The notes below the pieces were generated by a model that was given only the letters and a program-made list of their open reading frames with translations, did not search any database and was not told the DNA's origin. Positions 1-7,037 of a DNA stretch of 36,147 nt are shown here, one piece after another (within the stretch, counting starts at the first letter, position 1; each line of letters starts with the position of its first letter). The DNA is from Kutzneria sp. 744. GTDB lineage: Bacteria > Actinomycetota > Actinomycetes > Mycobacteriales > Pseudonocardiaceae. The stretch is taken from assembly GCF_000568255.1 (NCBI RefSeq), contig NZ_KK037166.1, positions 8,045,479 to 8,081,625 on the forward strand, given 5' to 3'. Position numbers and translations under genes: made by a program.

Positions 1-1045
1 TGGGCAGGTTGCCGCGCTTGAGATAGAAGTCGAACCAGTCGGCGACCTCGGACCGGACGCTGTCGCCGGGCGCGCCGCCGTCGTGGCCGCCCGGGTACCA
101 GGAGACCCTGACCGGCACGTTGTTCTTGGCCAGCTGCCGGGCCGTGGCGTCGGCCTGGTCCAGCCCGAACAGCGTGTCCTGCTCGCCCTGCACCAGCAGC
201 GTCGGCGCGGCGATCCCGCCGGCCACGCTGACCGGGGAGTTGCGGCGCAGCAGGTCCATGGTGGCCTGGTCGGCCCGGCCGGTGGTGGCGACCTGCGTGT
301 AGGCCGCGCACACGTCGGGCGCGAACCGCCCGCACGAGCTGGGCACGCCGGCGCGGATGCCGGTCAGCGCGGAGCCGAAGAGGTTGCCGGCCCAGGTCTT
401 CTTGAACACGCCGTCGGCGCCGCCGATCCCCGTGGCCGGGGTCGCGCCGTCGACCGGGACGGTGCTGGCGGCGTTGGGCAGCAGGGCCTGCGACAGGTCG
501 TTGTACGTGATCAGGGACGCGACGGCGTCGATCCGCTTGTCCTTGTCCAGGCCGGCCAGCATCAGCGCCAGCGCCCCGCCGTACGAGCCGCCCATCACGC
601 CGACCCGGGGGTCGTCCTGCTTGTCCTGGAGCACTTCCGGCTGCCGCGACAGCCACGCGACCAGCTGGTCGGCGTCGCGCACCTCGTAGTCGGGCGAGTT
701 CAGCTCGATCTGGCCGGTGCTGCGGCCGAAGCCGCGGGCCGAGTAGGCCAGCACCGCGAACCCGCGCCTGGCCAGGTCGTTGGCGTCGTCGGCGAGGTCG
801 GCCTTGGTCTGGCCGAAGCCCGGCGACACGATCACCGACGGCGCGGGCGTGGTCTCGGGCAGGTAGAAGGTGGCGTCGAGCTGGATGGGCTGCTTGGCGT
901 CGTCCGGACCGTCGACCACGTCGATCAGCACGTCACGGTTGGTGACCGAGGGCTCGGGGGCCGGGCGGTTCAGCCACAGCACTCCGGTCACCGCGAGCGC
1001 CAGCAGGACGATCAGACCCACCGCGGGCCATAGGCGGGCAGTCAA
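1..1045 (-). CDS. Alpha/beta hydrolase, S15/CocE-like, 3' end outside window
   Basis: The reverse strand reads a membrane-anchored or exported serine hydrolase: an N-terminal hydrophobic helix (LIVLLALAVTGVLWL, roughly residues 12-26) precedes an alpha/beta hydrolase fold. Seen: oxyanion-region motif VSPGFGQTKADL, AYSARGFGRSTG, and the nucleophile elbow GVMGGSYGGALAL; EQDTLFG would carry the acid residue. The organisation resembles X-Pro dipeptidyl-peptidase/CocE-type (S15) hydrolases; the substrate cannot be inferred. I chose the TTG at 1045 because GGGGAGA stands 4-5 nt upstream and because TTGA overlaps the stop of the upstream ABM gene, a classic coupling overlap. About 348 codons are visible and the C-terminus lies beyond position 1. 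Family confident, specificity not. Confidence 0.75.
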   Translation of the reverse strand, partial: MTARLWPAVGLIVLLALAVTGVLWLNRPAPEPSVTNRDVLIDVVDGPDDAKQPIQLDATFYLPETTPAPSVIVSPGFGQTKADLADDANDLARRGFAVLAYSARGFGRSTGQIELNSPDYEVRDADQLVAWLSRQPEVLQDKQDDPRVGVMGGSYGGALALMLAGLDKDKRIDAVASLITYNDLSQALLPNAASTVPVDGATPATGIGGADGVFKKTWAGNLFGSALTGIRAGVPSSCGRFAPDVCAAYTQVATTGRADQATMDLLRRNSPVSVAGGIAAPTLLVQGEQDTLFGLDQADATARQLAKNNVPVRVSWYPGGHDGGAPGDSVRSEVADWFDFYLKRGNLP

Positions 1046-1350
1046 AGTTCTCCCCGTGCGTCAAGCACCTCGCTGACGTGCTCAACCATCGGCGGGTCGT
1101 CGAAGAACTCGCTGACCGCGCTGCGCCAGTTGACGAGATGCTCGGAGTAGTAGAACTGCTGGGTGTGCGACTCGAGCGAGTCCCACTCGGTGATCACCAG
1201 ATACCGGCACGGGTCCTCCAGGCTGCGGGTCAGCTTGGCCGACCGGCAGCCCGGGCTGGACAGGATGTGCTCGATCGCGCCGCGCGAGGCGGCGACGAAG
1301 GCATCCCCGCAGCCGGCCCGCACCCGGATCTCGGCGATCGTGAGGATCAC
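1042..1350 (-). CDS. ABM-domain (antibiotic biosynthesis monooxygenase-like) protein
   Basis: A 102-residue protein of the dimeric ferredoxin-like ABM fold: TIAEIRVRAGCGDAF (strand 1), then SSPGCRSAKLTRSLEDPCRY, YLVITEWDSLESHTQQ, and C-terminal VEHVSEVLD. The E-W-DSLESH element is the usual family signature. Members are small quinol monooxygenases or heme-degrading-like enzymes, and many are uncharacterised. The start is the GTG at 1350, where homology begins; longer in-frame reading upstream is unlike coding sequence. No Shine-Dalgarno is visible, and a weak AACGAT lies at the -10 position for a leaderless GTG. Its stop overlaps the TTG start of the following hydrolase (TTGA), so the two are probably one translationally coupled operon. 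The role with the hydrolase is unknown. Confidence 0.72.
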   Translation of the reverse strand: MILTIAEIRVRAGCGDAFVAASRGAIEHILSSPGCRSAKLTRSLEDPCRYLVITEWDSLESHTQQFYYSEHLVNWRSAVSEFFDDPPMVEHVSEVLDARGEL

Positions 1351-1627
1351 GGGTGAATCGTTGCACGTTGCCCCGAACGAGTGGCGACGGGTTGTGTGAG
1401 ATCGCCGGCGCAAGAGAGTGCGAGGCCCCGCCGGTGCTTCGCACGGTTGCCGGATTTCGGTCGCCGCCACCCGGCGCGCCCACCCACCTGGGCCGATGCG
1501 GCGGGCGAAATCTGGCAAGGGCGAGGCGCCGGCTACCCGGGGGCCGAGCCCCGCGCGGAACGCGCGGCAAATGACACAGACCCCCGACTGGCTTCTGACC
1601 GTGCTGATCTGGGACACTGAGGGTGTT

Positions 1628-1761
1628 GGAGGGGAGTATTCCCTCGCGGCGGCGTCGTCAGCACGGTGTTCAACGACGAGCACCCGGTACCGCCGGTCGA
1701 CACCCTTGGGGGTCGGCGGAAGAGACCTCCGGTCGGTGGCGCACGCCCTTGGACCGGAGGT
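1628..1761 (+). promoter_or_regulatory. yybP-ykoY manganese riboswitch with RBS-sequestering expression platform
   Basis: Seen: GGAGGGGAGTA at 1628-1638, GTCGTCAGCACGGTG near 1653, and GAAGAGACCTCC ending at 1730. These match the conserved 5' (GGGGAGUA), internal (GUCGUCA) and 3' (AAGACC plus P1 strand) parts of the yybP-ykoY family (Rfam RF00080), known Mn2+ sensors that often precede TerC/MntP exporter genes. P1 would pair GGAGG 1628-1632 with CCTCC 1726-1730. The same CCTCC lies in ACCTCCGGTC (1725-1734), which is perfectly complementary over 10 bp to GACCGGAGGT (1752-1761), the terC ribosome-binding site. P1 and the RBS-blocking hairpin are therefore mutually exclusive: Mn2+ binding would hold P1 and free the RBS. 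The translational ON mechanism is inferred. Confidence 0.9.
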
Positions 1762-1766
1762 TGACT

Positions 1767-2792
1767 ATGATCGTCCCACTGTGGTTGTGGATCGCCACTC
1801 TCGGCGGACTCGCCGTTCTTCTCGCGCTCGACCTGGTGATCGTCGACCGGCACCCGCACGTGGTGAAGGTGGGCGAGGCGGCGCGCTGGGTCGTCTTCTA
1901 CGTCGCCTGCGCCCTGGTCTTCGCCGGCGGGCTCTGGTACTTCGCGGGCTCGGCGCCGGCGGGCGAGTTCATCGCCGGCTATCTCACCGAGTACTCGCTG
2001 TCGGTGGACAACCTGTTCGTCTTCGTGATCATCATGACCACGTTCTCCGTGCCCAAGATCCACCAGCACCGGGTGCTGCTGATCGGCGTGGTGCTGGCGC
2101 TGGTCATGCGCGGCCTGTTCATCGGTGTCGGCGCGGTGGTGATCAGCCAGTTCAGCGCGGTGTTCTACCTGTTCGGCGCGTTCCTGATCTACACGGCGGT
2201 GCAGATGGCCCGCTCGCAGGGCCAGTCGCACGACGACGAGTACAAGGAGAACCTGATGATCAGGCTCTCCCGCAAGGTCCTGCCGGTCACCGAGGACTAC
2301 CACGGCTCGAAGTCCTTCGTGAAGCACAAGGGCCGCAGCATGGTCACCCCGATGCTGATCGTGATGATCGCCATCGGCACCACCGACCTGCTGTTCGCGC
2401 TGGACTCCATCCCGGCCATCTTCGGCCTGACCAAGGAGCCCTACCTGGTCTTCGCGGCCAACGCGTTCGCGCTGATGGGCCTGCGCCAGCTGTACTTCCT
2501 CATCGGCGGCCTGCTGGAGCGGCTGGTGTACCTGCCGATCGGGCTGTCGGTGCTGCTGGGCTTCATCGGGCTGAAGCTGATCCTGGAGGCCCTGCACGAC
2601 AACGAGCTGCCGTTCCTCAACGGCGGCGAGGGCCTGCCGGTGTGGGAGATCAGCACCGGGACCTCGCTGGCGGTGATCGGCGGCGTGCTGGCCATCACCA
2701 CGGTGGCCAGCCTGATCAAGACCCACGTGACGGGCAAGGCGGACAGCGGCGCCGGCAAGCCGACCGGCAAGGCCAAGCCCGAAGCGGCCTAG
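1767..2792 (+). CDS. TerC family integral membrane metal exporter
   Basis: A 341-residue polytopic membrane protein of the TerC family, full length for the Alx-like subgroup. Seen: N-terminal helix LWLWIATLGGLAVLLALDLVIV, the signature SVDNLFVFVIIMTTFSVP with acidic residues inside a membrane helix, a soluble loop around residues 155-190, and the second half-repeat IGTTDLLFALDSIPAIFGLT followed by VFAANAFALMGLRQLYFLI. The two Asp-containing half-repeats are the metal-translocation elements of this superfamily. Homologues export Mn2+ or help metallate exported proteins. The ATG at 1767 follows GGAGG by 6 nt; that GGAGG is the strand hidden by the upstream riboswitch hairpin, which supports a manganese role. 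The C-terminus is a short Lys/Ala-rich cytosolic tail. Confidence 0.93.
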   Translation: MIVPLWLWIATLGGLAVLLALDLVIVDRHPHVVKVGEAARWVVFYVACALVFAGGLWYFAGSAPAGEFIAGYLTEYSLSVDNLFVFVIIMTTFSVPKIHQHRVLLIGVVLALVMRGLFIGVGAVVISQFSAVFYLFGAFLIYTAVQMARSQGQSHDDEYKENLMIRLSRKVLPVTEDYHGSKSFVKHKGRSMVTPMLIVMIAIGTTDLLFALDSIPAIFGLTKEPYLVFAANAFALMGLRQLYFLIGGLLERLVYLPIGLSVLLGFIGLKLILEALHDNELPFLNGGEGLPVWEISTGTSLAVIGGVLAITTVASLIKTHVTGKADSGAGKPTGKAKPEAA

Positions 2793-2807
2793 AGGTACCG
2801 TCGCCGG

Positions 2808-2984
2808 GTGCGCCCACAAGACGTCGCGCTGCTGCGCGTGCCCGGTTCCGTGTCCCTGCGCGGCGATCTGCTGCTCACCGACGTGGCCCGCCCCGACCTG
2901 GAGTCCGACAGCTACCGGGGCGGGCTCGTCCGTGTTCCGACCGACGGTGAGCCGCAGGACTGGACTTACATGACACAAGAGTGA
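2808..2984 (+). pseudogene. S9 family peptidase, N-terminal fragment
   Basis: From GTG 2808 the frame reads VRPQDVALLRVPG, GDLLLTDVARPDLESDSY and GGLVRVPTDGEPQDWT. This is the usual N-terminus of actinobacterial S9 (prolyl oligopeptidase family) peptidases, the start of the beta-propeller. Homology and the GC-rich codon pattern end abruptly at the TGG ACT codons (2961-2966). The frame then runs five codons into foreign-looking DNA and stops at 2982-2984. The catalytic half begins about 500 bp downstream in a different frame, so this is the head of a broken gene, not a small gene in its own right. It lies 15 nt after terC. Confidence 0.8.
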
Positions 2985-3489
2985 CGAGAGCGGCAACTAG
3001 TCCTAAGTCGCCGATGCCACTTCCTCTTTGATACAAGTCTACCTGCCTGATCTACACAGTCGGTGCGGGACAGTGTTATAATTTGACCGTACTCAAGGAG
3101 CCCGACTGTTCCAGCCCCAATTATGGTTAGAGCTGCGTACTGTGAAAACATAAGTGCCTCAATTCGAAACGAGGCTGTAAACACACTAAGCCGAGAGGCT
3201 TTGGTCGCTTTGAGCTCAGGTAGCGTGGTGCATAACGGCAGAAACCAGAGTCCTGTTAAGGATCCCTCAATCTTTGAGGGAAGCTGGACTGCGGCTAGGG
3301 CTCAGCAGCCTGAAGGAGCTAATGCGCCCGCACTTTTGGTAGTGTTAACCTCGCCTAGAAACACACATCTTGTTCGCGATGGATAGGACGTTATAATATG
3401 AAAACGCCAGTGCCATATAGCTGATTAAATGTGCTTGGGCACGCCAGCCATCATTGGAGAAATTGAAAGAGGTCGTGCGAATCCAGTCA
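2967..3489 (+). other. About 520-bp ~50% GC segment interrupting the S9 peptidase gene
   Basis: Base composition changes sharply at about 2967 and back at about 3485-3492. By hand count, 255 of 514 bases (2967-3480) are G or C, fairly even along the segment (42-55% in 60-base rows), against very GC-rich flanks. I see no actinobacterial codon pattern, no recognisable protein (the longest contained frame is 3123-3386), no terminal inverted repeats, no target-site duplication and no homology to known RNAs. Contents noted: TATAAT at 3077-3082; a promoter-like TTGTTC(3370)-16 nt-TATAAT(3392-3397); a small hairpin TCCCTCA/TGAGGGA at about 3263-3281. It appears to replace roughly 130 codons of the peptidase propeller. 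It may be laterally acquired non-coding DNA, a deletion/insertion scar, or a sequence/assembly artefact. It statistically resembles random sequence. Confidence 0.75.
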
Positions 3490-4896
3490 CAACTGCCCGA
3501 CGGCACCGTCGACCTCGACAACCCCGTGTGGACGCCGGACGGCCGGCATGTGCTGGCCGTGGGCGCGCGCCAGGACGGCGGCCCGCAGAACCTGCACGAC
3601 GACGTGTACGCCGTGCCAGCGGCCGGCGGCGAGCCGTTCGTCGCGGTCCGGGGCGTGGGCATGATCAGCCTGATCGCCGCCGCCGAGGGGCGGATCTACT
3701 TCCTCGGCTCCGCCTTCGAGGGGCTGGCCGCCCGGCCGCTGCCCGACGGCCTGTGGGTCGCGGCGTTCGACCCGGCCGCGGAACCGCAGGAGCCGCGGCT
3801 GATGACCGACCCGAAGACCGTCGACTGCGAGGGCGTCCCCGGCGGGCTCGTCGTCACCGGCGACGGGGTGTTGGCCCTGGTCCGCAACCGGGGCGCGGTG
3901 GAGCTCCGACAGATCCCCCTCGACGCCGACCGGACCCCGCTCGACGAGCTCGCCGTCATCGCGGGCGGTCAGGTCGTCATCAAGGCGTTCGCCGAGGACG
4001 CCGGCCGGGTGGCCGTGGTCGTGGCGACGCCCGAGAGCGCGGGCGAGGTCGTCCTCGTCGGCACGGACATCAAGACCGACTTCGGCGCTGAGCTGCGGGA
4101 AACCGGGATCCGGCCGCTGCGGGAGATCCATGGCACCGCCCCGGACGGCTACCCCGTGCACGGCTGGGTCGTGCTGCCGGAGGGCGAGGGCCCGCATCCT
4201 GTGGTGCTGTCGATCCACGGCGGCCCGTACATGTACTACGGCTGGGGCCTGTTCGACGAGGCCCAGGTCTATGCCTCGGCCGGCTACGCGGTCGTGCTGG
4301 CCAACCCGCGCGGCTCCGCCGGCTACGGCCTCGACCACGGCGCCGCCATCGTCAACGCGCTGGGCACTGTGGACGCCGACGACGTGCTGGCACTGCTCGA
4401 CGCGGCCCTGGAGCTGCCCGAGTGCGACGCCGAGCGGGTGGGTGTGATGGGCGGCTCCTACGGCGGCTTCATGACCAGCTGGCTGGCCGCCCACCACGGG
4501 CACCGGTTCAAGGCCGCGTGGAGCGAGCGGGCGGTCAACGCCTGGGACTCGTTCGTCGGCTCCTCGGACATCGGGTGGTGGTTCGCGCAGACTTATTGCG
4601 GCGCCGACCCCGACGTGCAGCGGGCCGTGAGTCCGCTCACCTACGCCGACAAGATCGCCATCCCGTTCGCGGTGGTGCACTCCGAGCAGGACTGGCGCTG
4701 CCCGCTGGAGCAGGCCCAGCGCATGTTCGTCGCGCTGAAGACCAACGGCACCGAGGCTGAGCTGCTGATATTCCCCGGCGAGGGGCACGAGCTGACCCGG
4801 TCCGGCCGGCCGGTGCACCGGAGGCAGCGGTTCGACGCCGTCCTCGAGTGGTGGGGACGCCACCTCGGGGAATCCATTGGCACCGAGACCACCTGA
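3490..4896 (+). pseudogene. S9 family peptidase, C-terminal catalytic fragment
   Basis: This carries the last propeller blades (PVWTPDGRHVLAVGARQD, DDVYAVPAAGGEPF) and a complete S9 alpha/beta hydrolase domain: HGGPYMYYGWGLF and NPRGSAGYG, nucleophile GGSYGGF (Ser codon 4456-4458), acid EQDWRCP (Asp codon 4690-4692), and GEGHELTR (His codon 4786-4788). All three catalytic residues are present. The open frame reaches upstream to a TTG at 3454 inside the low-GC segment without a convincing RBS, so a truncated 480-residue product is possible but would lack propeller blades 1-3. Its frame (position 1) differs from that of the N-terminal fragment (position 3), so no simple deletion of the segment restores one protein. 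I call the pair a disrupted gene. Confidence 0.8.
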
Positions 4897-4913
4897 TTTG
4901 GCAGGCTCCCGTC

Positions 4914-5492
4914 ATGACATGGACGGTGCGACGGGCCGATTCCGGTGACGCCTCCGAGCTGGCCAGGATCAATCAGGAATCCTGGCGAAAAGCCGCTCGC
5001 GGCGCGGTGCCGGACGTGTTGCTCGACCGGATGCTGCCGGAGAGCCACCTCAACGGCTGGCGACGATGGGTGTGCCTACCCGATCCCGACGGGATATTCG
5101 TCGCCGAGGACAACGAGGGCCGCATAGGCTCCTACTGTGTCGTCGCGGAGGCCCGCGACGACGATGACATGCACGACGACCTGCGTACGGGCGAGCTCGT
5201 GGCGGTGCACGCCGACCCCGAGCACCAGGGCACCGGCGCCGGTCGCCTGGTGCACGACGCCGCCCTGGACCACCTGGCCGCCCAGGGCTTCCGCTACGCG
5301 GTGCTGTGGGTGCTCCAGGACGACTGGGACACCCGTTCCTTCTACGCCCATCACGGCTGGCGGCACGACGGTGGGTCCAAGGCCCACGTCGTGGGGGAGC
5401 ATCGGCTCACCCTGGTCCGCTACGGGAGGTTTCTTCCTCGAAGCCGAAGCAAACGACCCCCGTCGGGCTTCCGCCGCCCCGCCTTCGGCTGA
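4914..5492 (+). CDS. GNAT family N-acetyltransferase
   Basis: A 192-residue single-domain GNAT. Seen: N-terminal VRRADSGDASELARINQESW, central strand TGELVAVHADPEHQGTGAGRLVHDAALDHL containing the acetyl-CoA pyrophosphate-binding motif QGTGAG, and C-terminal AVLWVLQDDWDTRSFYAHHGWRHDG, the typical family ending. The last ~17 residues (RSRSKRPPSGFRRP) are basic and outside the fold, and may reflect a stop-codon shift into the downstream hairpin region. It begins 17 nt after the peptidase stop, so it was probably co-transcribed with that gene. The acceptor substrate is not predictable. The nearest RBS-like sequence (AGGCTCC) is weak, but the ATG at 4914 fits the family N-terminus. Confidence 0.85.
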   Translation: MTWTVRRADSGDASELARINQESWRKAARGAVPDVLLDRMLPESHLNGWRRWVCLPDPDGIFVAEDNEGRIGSYCVVAEARDDDDMHDDLRTGELVAVHADPEHQGTGAGRLVHDAALDHLAAQGFRYAVLWVLQDDWDTRSFYAHHGWRHDGGSKAHVVGEHRLTLVRYGRFLPRSRSKRPPSGFRRPAFG

Positions 5493-5506
5493 GCCGGGGG
5501 CTCGGC
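5488..5506. terminator. Hairpin terminator between convergent genes
   Basis: GCTGAGCC, loop GGG, GGCTCGGC: an 8-bp stem with one G-T pair, overlapping the GNAT stop codon and lying just before the 3' end of the RES gene. There is no U-tract, as is common in high-GC actinomycetes. It could serve both directions. Confidence 0.5.
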
Positions 5507-5516
5507 CCAGCGGTGC

Positions 5517-6164
5517 TCAGCCCAGCATGATGTAGTTCAGCTCCTCGCAGATCCGGCTCAGCGGCAGGTCGAGGCCCGGATGCTCCAGCGGCAACAGCAC
5601 GTCGGGAGCATCCGGCATGGCGTTGCCGCCGGGCGGGTCCCACAGGCAGATGGCCGGGTCGCCGGCGTCCATGGAGGACCGGTACCAGAGGCCGTCCAGC
5701 TCGGGGTAGGCGGCGCGGATGGTCCGCGCCCAGGCCTGGGTCAGCTCCTTGGGGCCGCTGCTGATCTCCTGCGAGGCCCCGGCCCTGGTCGGCCACAGGC
5801 CGGCCAGGTCGAGCAGGCGCAGGGTGCGCTGGGGCCGGAACACCACCAGGTGCGGCCGCCGGGTCTTGCGGTCGACGGTGGACGTGGCCTGGTAGACCTC
5901 GGCGATGCTGGTCCGCACCGAGAGCCCGAAGTAGAGGACGCCGCTGCCGGGGTCGTCGGCCGGCGGACCCTCGGGGTGCGGGTCGAACCGGGCGTGCGGC
6001 AGCGGGCCGGTGTAGCGGAACGAGTTCCACCGCTGCGGGTGGCTGCCGCCGGCGGTGAAGACGCGGACCAGCCGGGTCGCGCGGTGCACCGCCACCACAT
6101 CCTCGGCGCGACGCAGCAGCGCCTGGAGCACAGCGGGTGCCGGCGGTGGGGGGAGCCGAGCCAT
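5517..6164 (-). CDS. RES domain protein, probable NAD+-degrading toxin
   Basis: A 215-residue RES-domain protein. Seen: HRATRLVRVFTAGGSHPQRWNSFRY with the conserved Arg and the substrate-side RF/RY pattern, GVLYFGLSVRTSIAEVYQ with the conserved Glu, and LDGLWYRSSMD with the conserved Ser. These three residues name the family. RES toxins (for example MbcT of Mycobacterium tuberculosis) phosphorolyse or hydrolyse NAD+, and a partner encoded upstream blocks the active site. Here the gene follows a helix-turn-helix gene on the same strand by 100 nt, which fits a toxin-antitoxin unit with antitoxin first. The ATG at 6164 is the first in-frame start and gives a full-length domain. Toxicity is inferred from the family. 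Confidence 0.85.
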   Translation of the reverse strand: MARLPPPPAPAVLQALLRRAEDVVAVHRATRLVRVFTAGGSHPQRWNSFRYTGPLPHARFDPHPEGPPADDPGSGVLYFGLSVRTSIAEVYQATSTVDRKTRRPHLVVFRPQRTLRLLDLAGLWPTRAGASQEISSGPKELTQAWARTIRAAYPELDGLWYRSSMDAGDPAICLWDPPGGNAMPDAPDVLLPLEHPGLDLPLSRICEELNYIMLG

Positions 6165-6189
6165 TCAGATACGTCGTTTCCGTTTCGGG

Positions 6190-6222
6190 GATGGTGCCGG
6201 GCCGACCTGTGATGGTGCCGGG
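6190..6222. repeat. Tandem 12-bp direct repeats in the toxin-antitoxin spacer
   Basis: GATGGTGCCGGG occurs at 6190-6201 and 6211-6222, exactly 21 bp apart (two helical turns), in the gap between the antitoxin stop and the toxin start. The position and phasing suit a pair of protein-binding half sites, but no known operator is matched. Confidence 0.4.
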
Positions 6223-6264
6223 TCGCGCCGTATGTCGATCACGCAGGGGGCGTGACCCGCCCGG

Positions 6265-6849
6265 TCAGGCCGGGGTGCCGAGCATCTTCGCCTGCGCGGC
6301 GACGCGCCGGGGGTCGCCGCCGGCCAGCAGCCAGGCCCGGGGCGTGCCGGCGGCGTCGCCGAGCGGGAAGTCGGTCTGGGGCGTGGTCATGAAGCCGGCC
6401 AGCACCAGCGGCGGTTGGTCCTCGGGCATGGCGGCCAGCACGACCTCCAGCCCGGGCAGCACGCCGGAGTCGCTGAACTGCCACGCCGGCAGCCGCCAGC
6501 TGCCGCGGTCCTTCCAGCCGGCGAGGCGGCCGGCGGCCAGGCGGTGGCGGATGCGGCTGGTGTCGACGTCGAGGACGCGGGCGGCGTCGGTGACGGTGAG
6601 CGCGGTGTCGAGCAGCACGGTCTGGGCGGCCAGCGCCCGGGCCCGCGGCTCGAAGTCGTCCTCGCGCAGGCCGCCGAGGTCGAGGCCGACGTCGGTGAGC
6701 GCGACCTGTTGCTCGGGGGTGAAGTAGGCCGCGGGCTCGGGGTGGGGTGGCGAGAGCCGCTTGGCGACGTCCTCGACCAGGGTGAGGAACTCGTCGGCGG
6801 TGACCCGAAGGCCCGCCTTGGCCAGCACAGTCTCCAACGCCATGGTCAT
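6265..6849 (-). CDS. Helix-turn-helix protein, probable antitoxin for the RES toxin
   Basis: A 194-residue soluble protein. The first ~95 residues are helical and charged (VTADEFLTLVEDVAKRLSP). The middle holds a helix-turn-helix LTVTDAARVLDVDTSRIRHRLAAGRLAGWKDRG followed by SWRLPAWQF, the MerR/excisionase-like arrangement (HTH plus beta wing). The C-terminal ~70 residues (VLAAMPEDQPPLVLAGFMTTP, PRAWLLAGGDPRRVAAQAK) resemble the RES-partner region that covers the toxin active site. It is not the usual Xre/DUF2384 antitoxin. I chose ATG 6849 because a TACCCT hexamer ends 6 nt before it, placing a transcript start on the A of the ATG (leaderless); GTG 6855 and ATG 6843 are alternatives. The antitoxin role is inferred from gene order and family. 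Confidence 0.7.
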   Translation of the reverse strand: MTMALETVLAKAGLRVTADEFLTLVEDVAKRLSPPHPEPAAYFTPEQQVALTDVGLDLGGLREDDFEPRARALAAQTVLLDTALTVTDAARVLDVDTSRIRHRLAAGRLAGWKDRGSWRLPAWQFSDSGVLPGLEVVLAAMPEDQPPLVLAGFMTTPQTDFPLGDAAGTPRAWLLAGGDPRRVAAQAKMLGTPA

Positions 6850-6855
6850 GAGCAC

Positions 6856-6861
6856 AGGGTA
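6856..6861 (-). promoter_or_regulatory. -10 element for leaderless antitoxin-toxin transcript
   Basis: On the minus strand TACCCT is followed by GTGCTC and then ATG. With -10 at -12 to -7 the transcript would start at the ATG (6849). No good -35 is visible; this is common in actinobacterial leaderless promoters. Confidence 0.45.
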
Positions 6862-7037
6862 GCCTGCGCGTGCGCATTCGTGCGATAGGTGTCACCCGAA
6901 TCACCGGCGAATTCGACCGACCGCACCCGTGCCACCACTCTACGTAGGAGAATCGGCCGGCATGCCCTTGGGGGATGCCCGCCGAACCGACCCGTTACCC
7001 TCATTTTCTTGTGACAGGCCGACTCGTAAGGGACGCG

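Noticed and set aside
3077-3120. Insertion sequence in the S9 gene
   Set aside because: No transposase, no terminal inverted repeats and no target duplication at 2967 or 3489.
3160-3180. Hammerhead-ribozyme-like CGAAAC with a short GCCTC/GAGGC stem
   Set aside because: The partner core CUGAUGA is absent and the stems do not form the three-way junction.
3123-3386. 87-codon frame inside the low-GC segment
   Set aside because: Length is within chance for 50% GC sequence, it has no RBS of note, and the product is not recognisable.
2808-4896. Programmed frameshift or interon-like splice joining the two S9 fragments
   Set aside because: No group I/II intron features, no intein, and propeller residues are missing rather than just interrupted.
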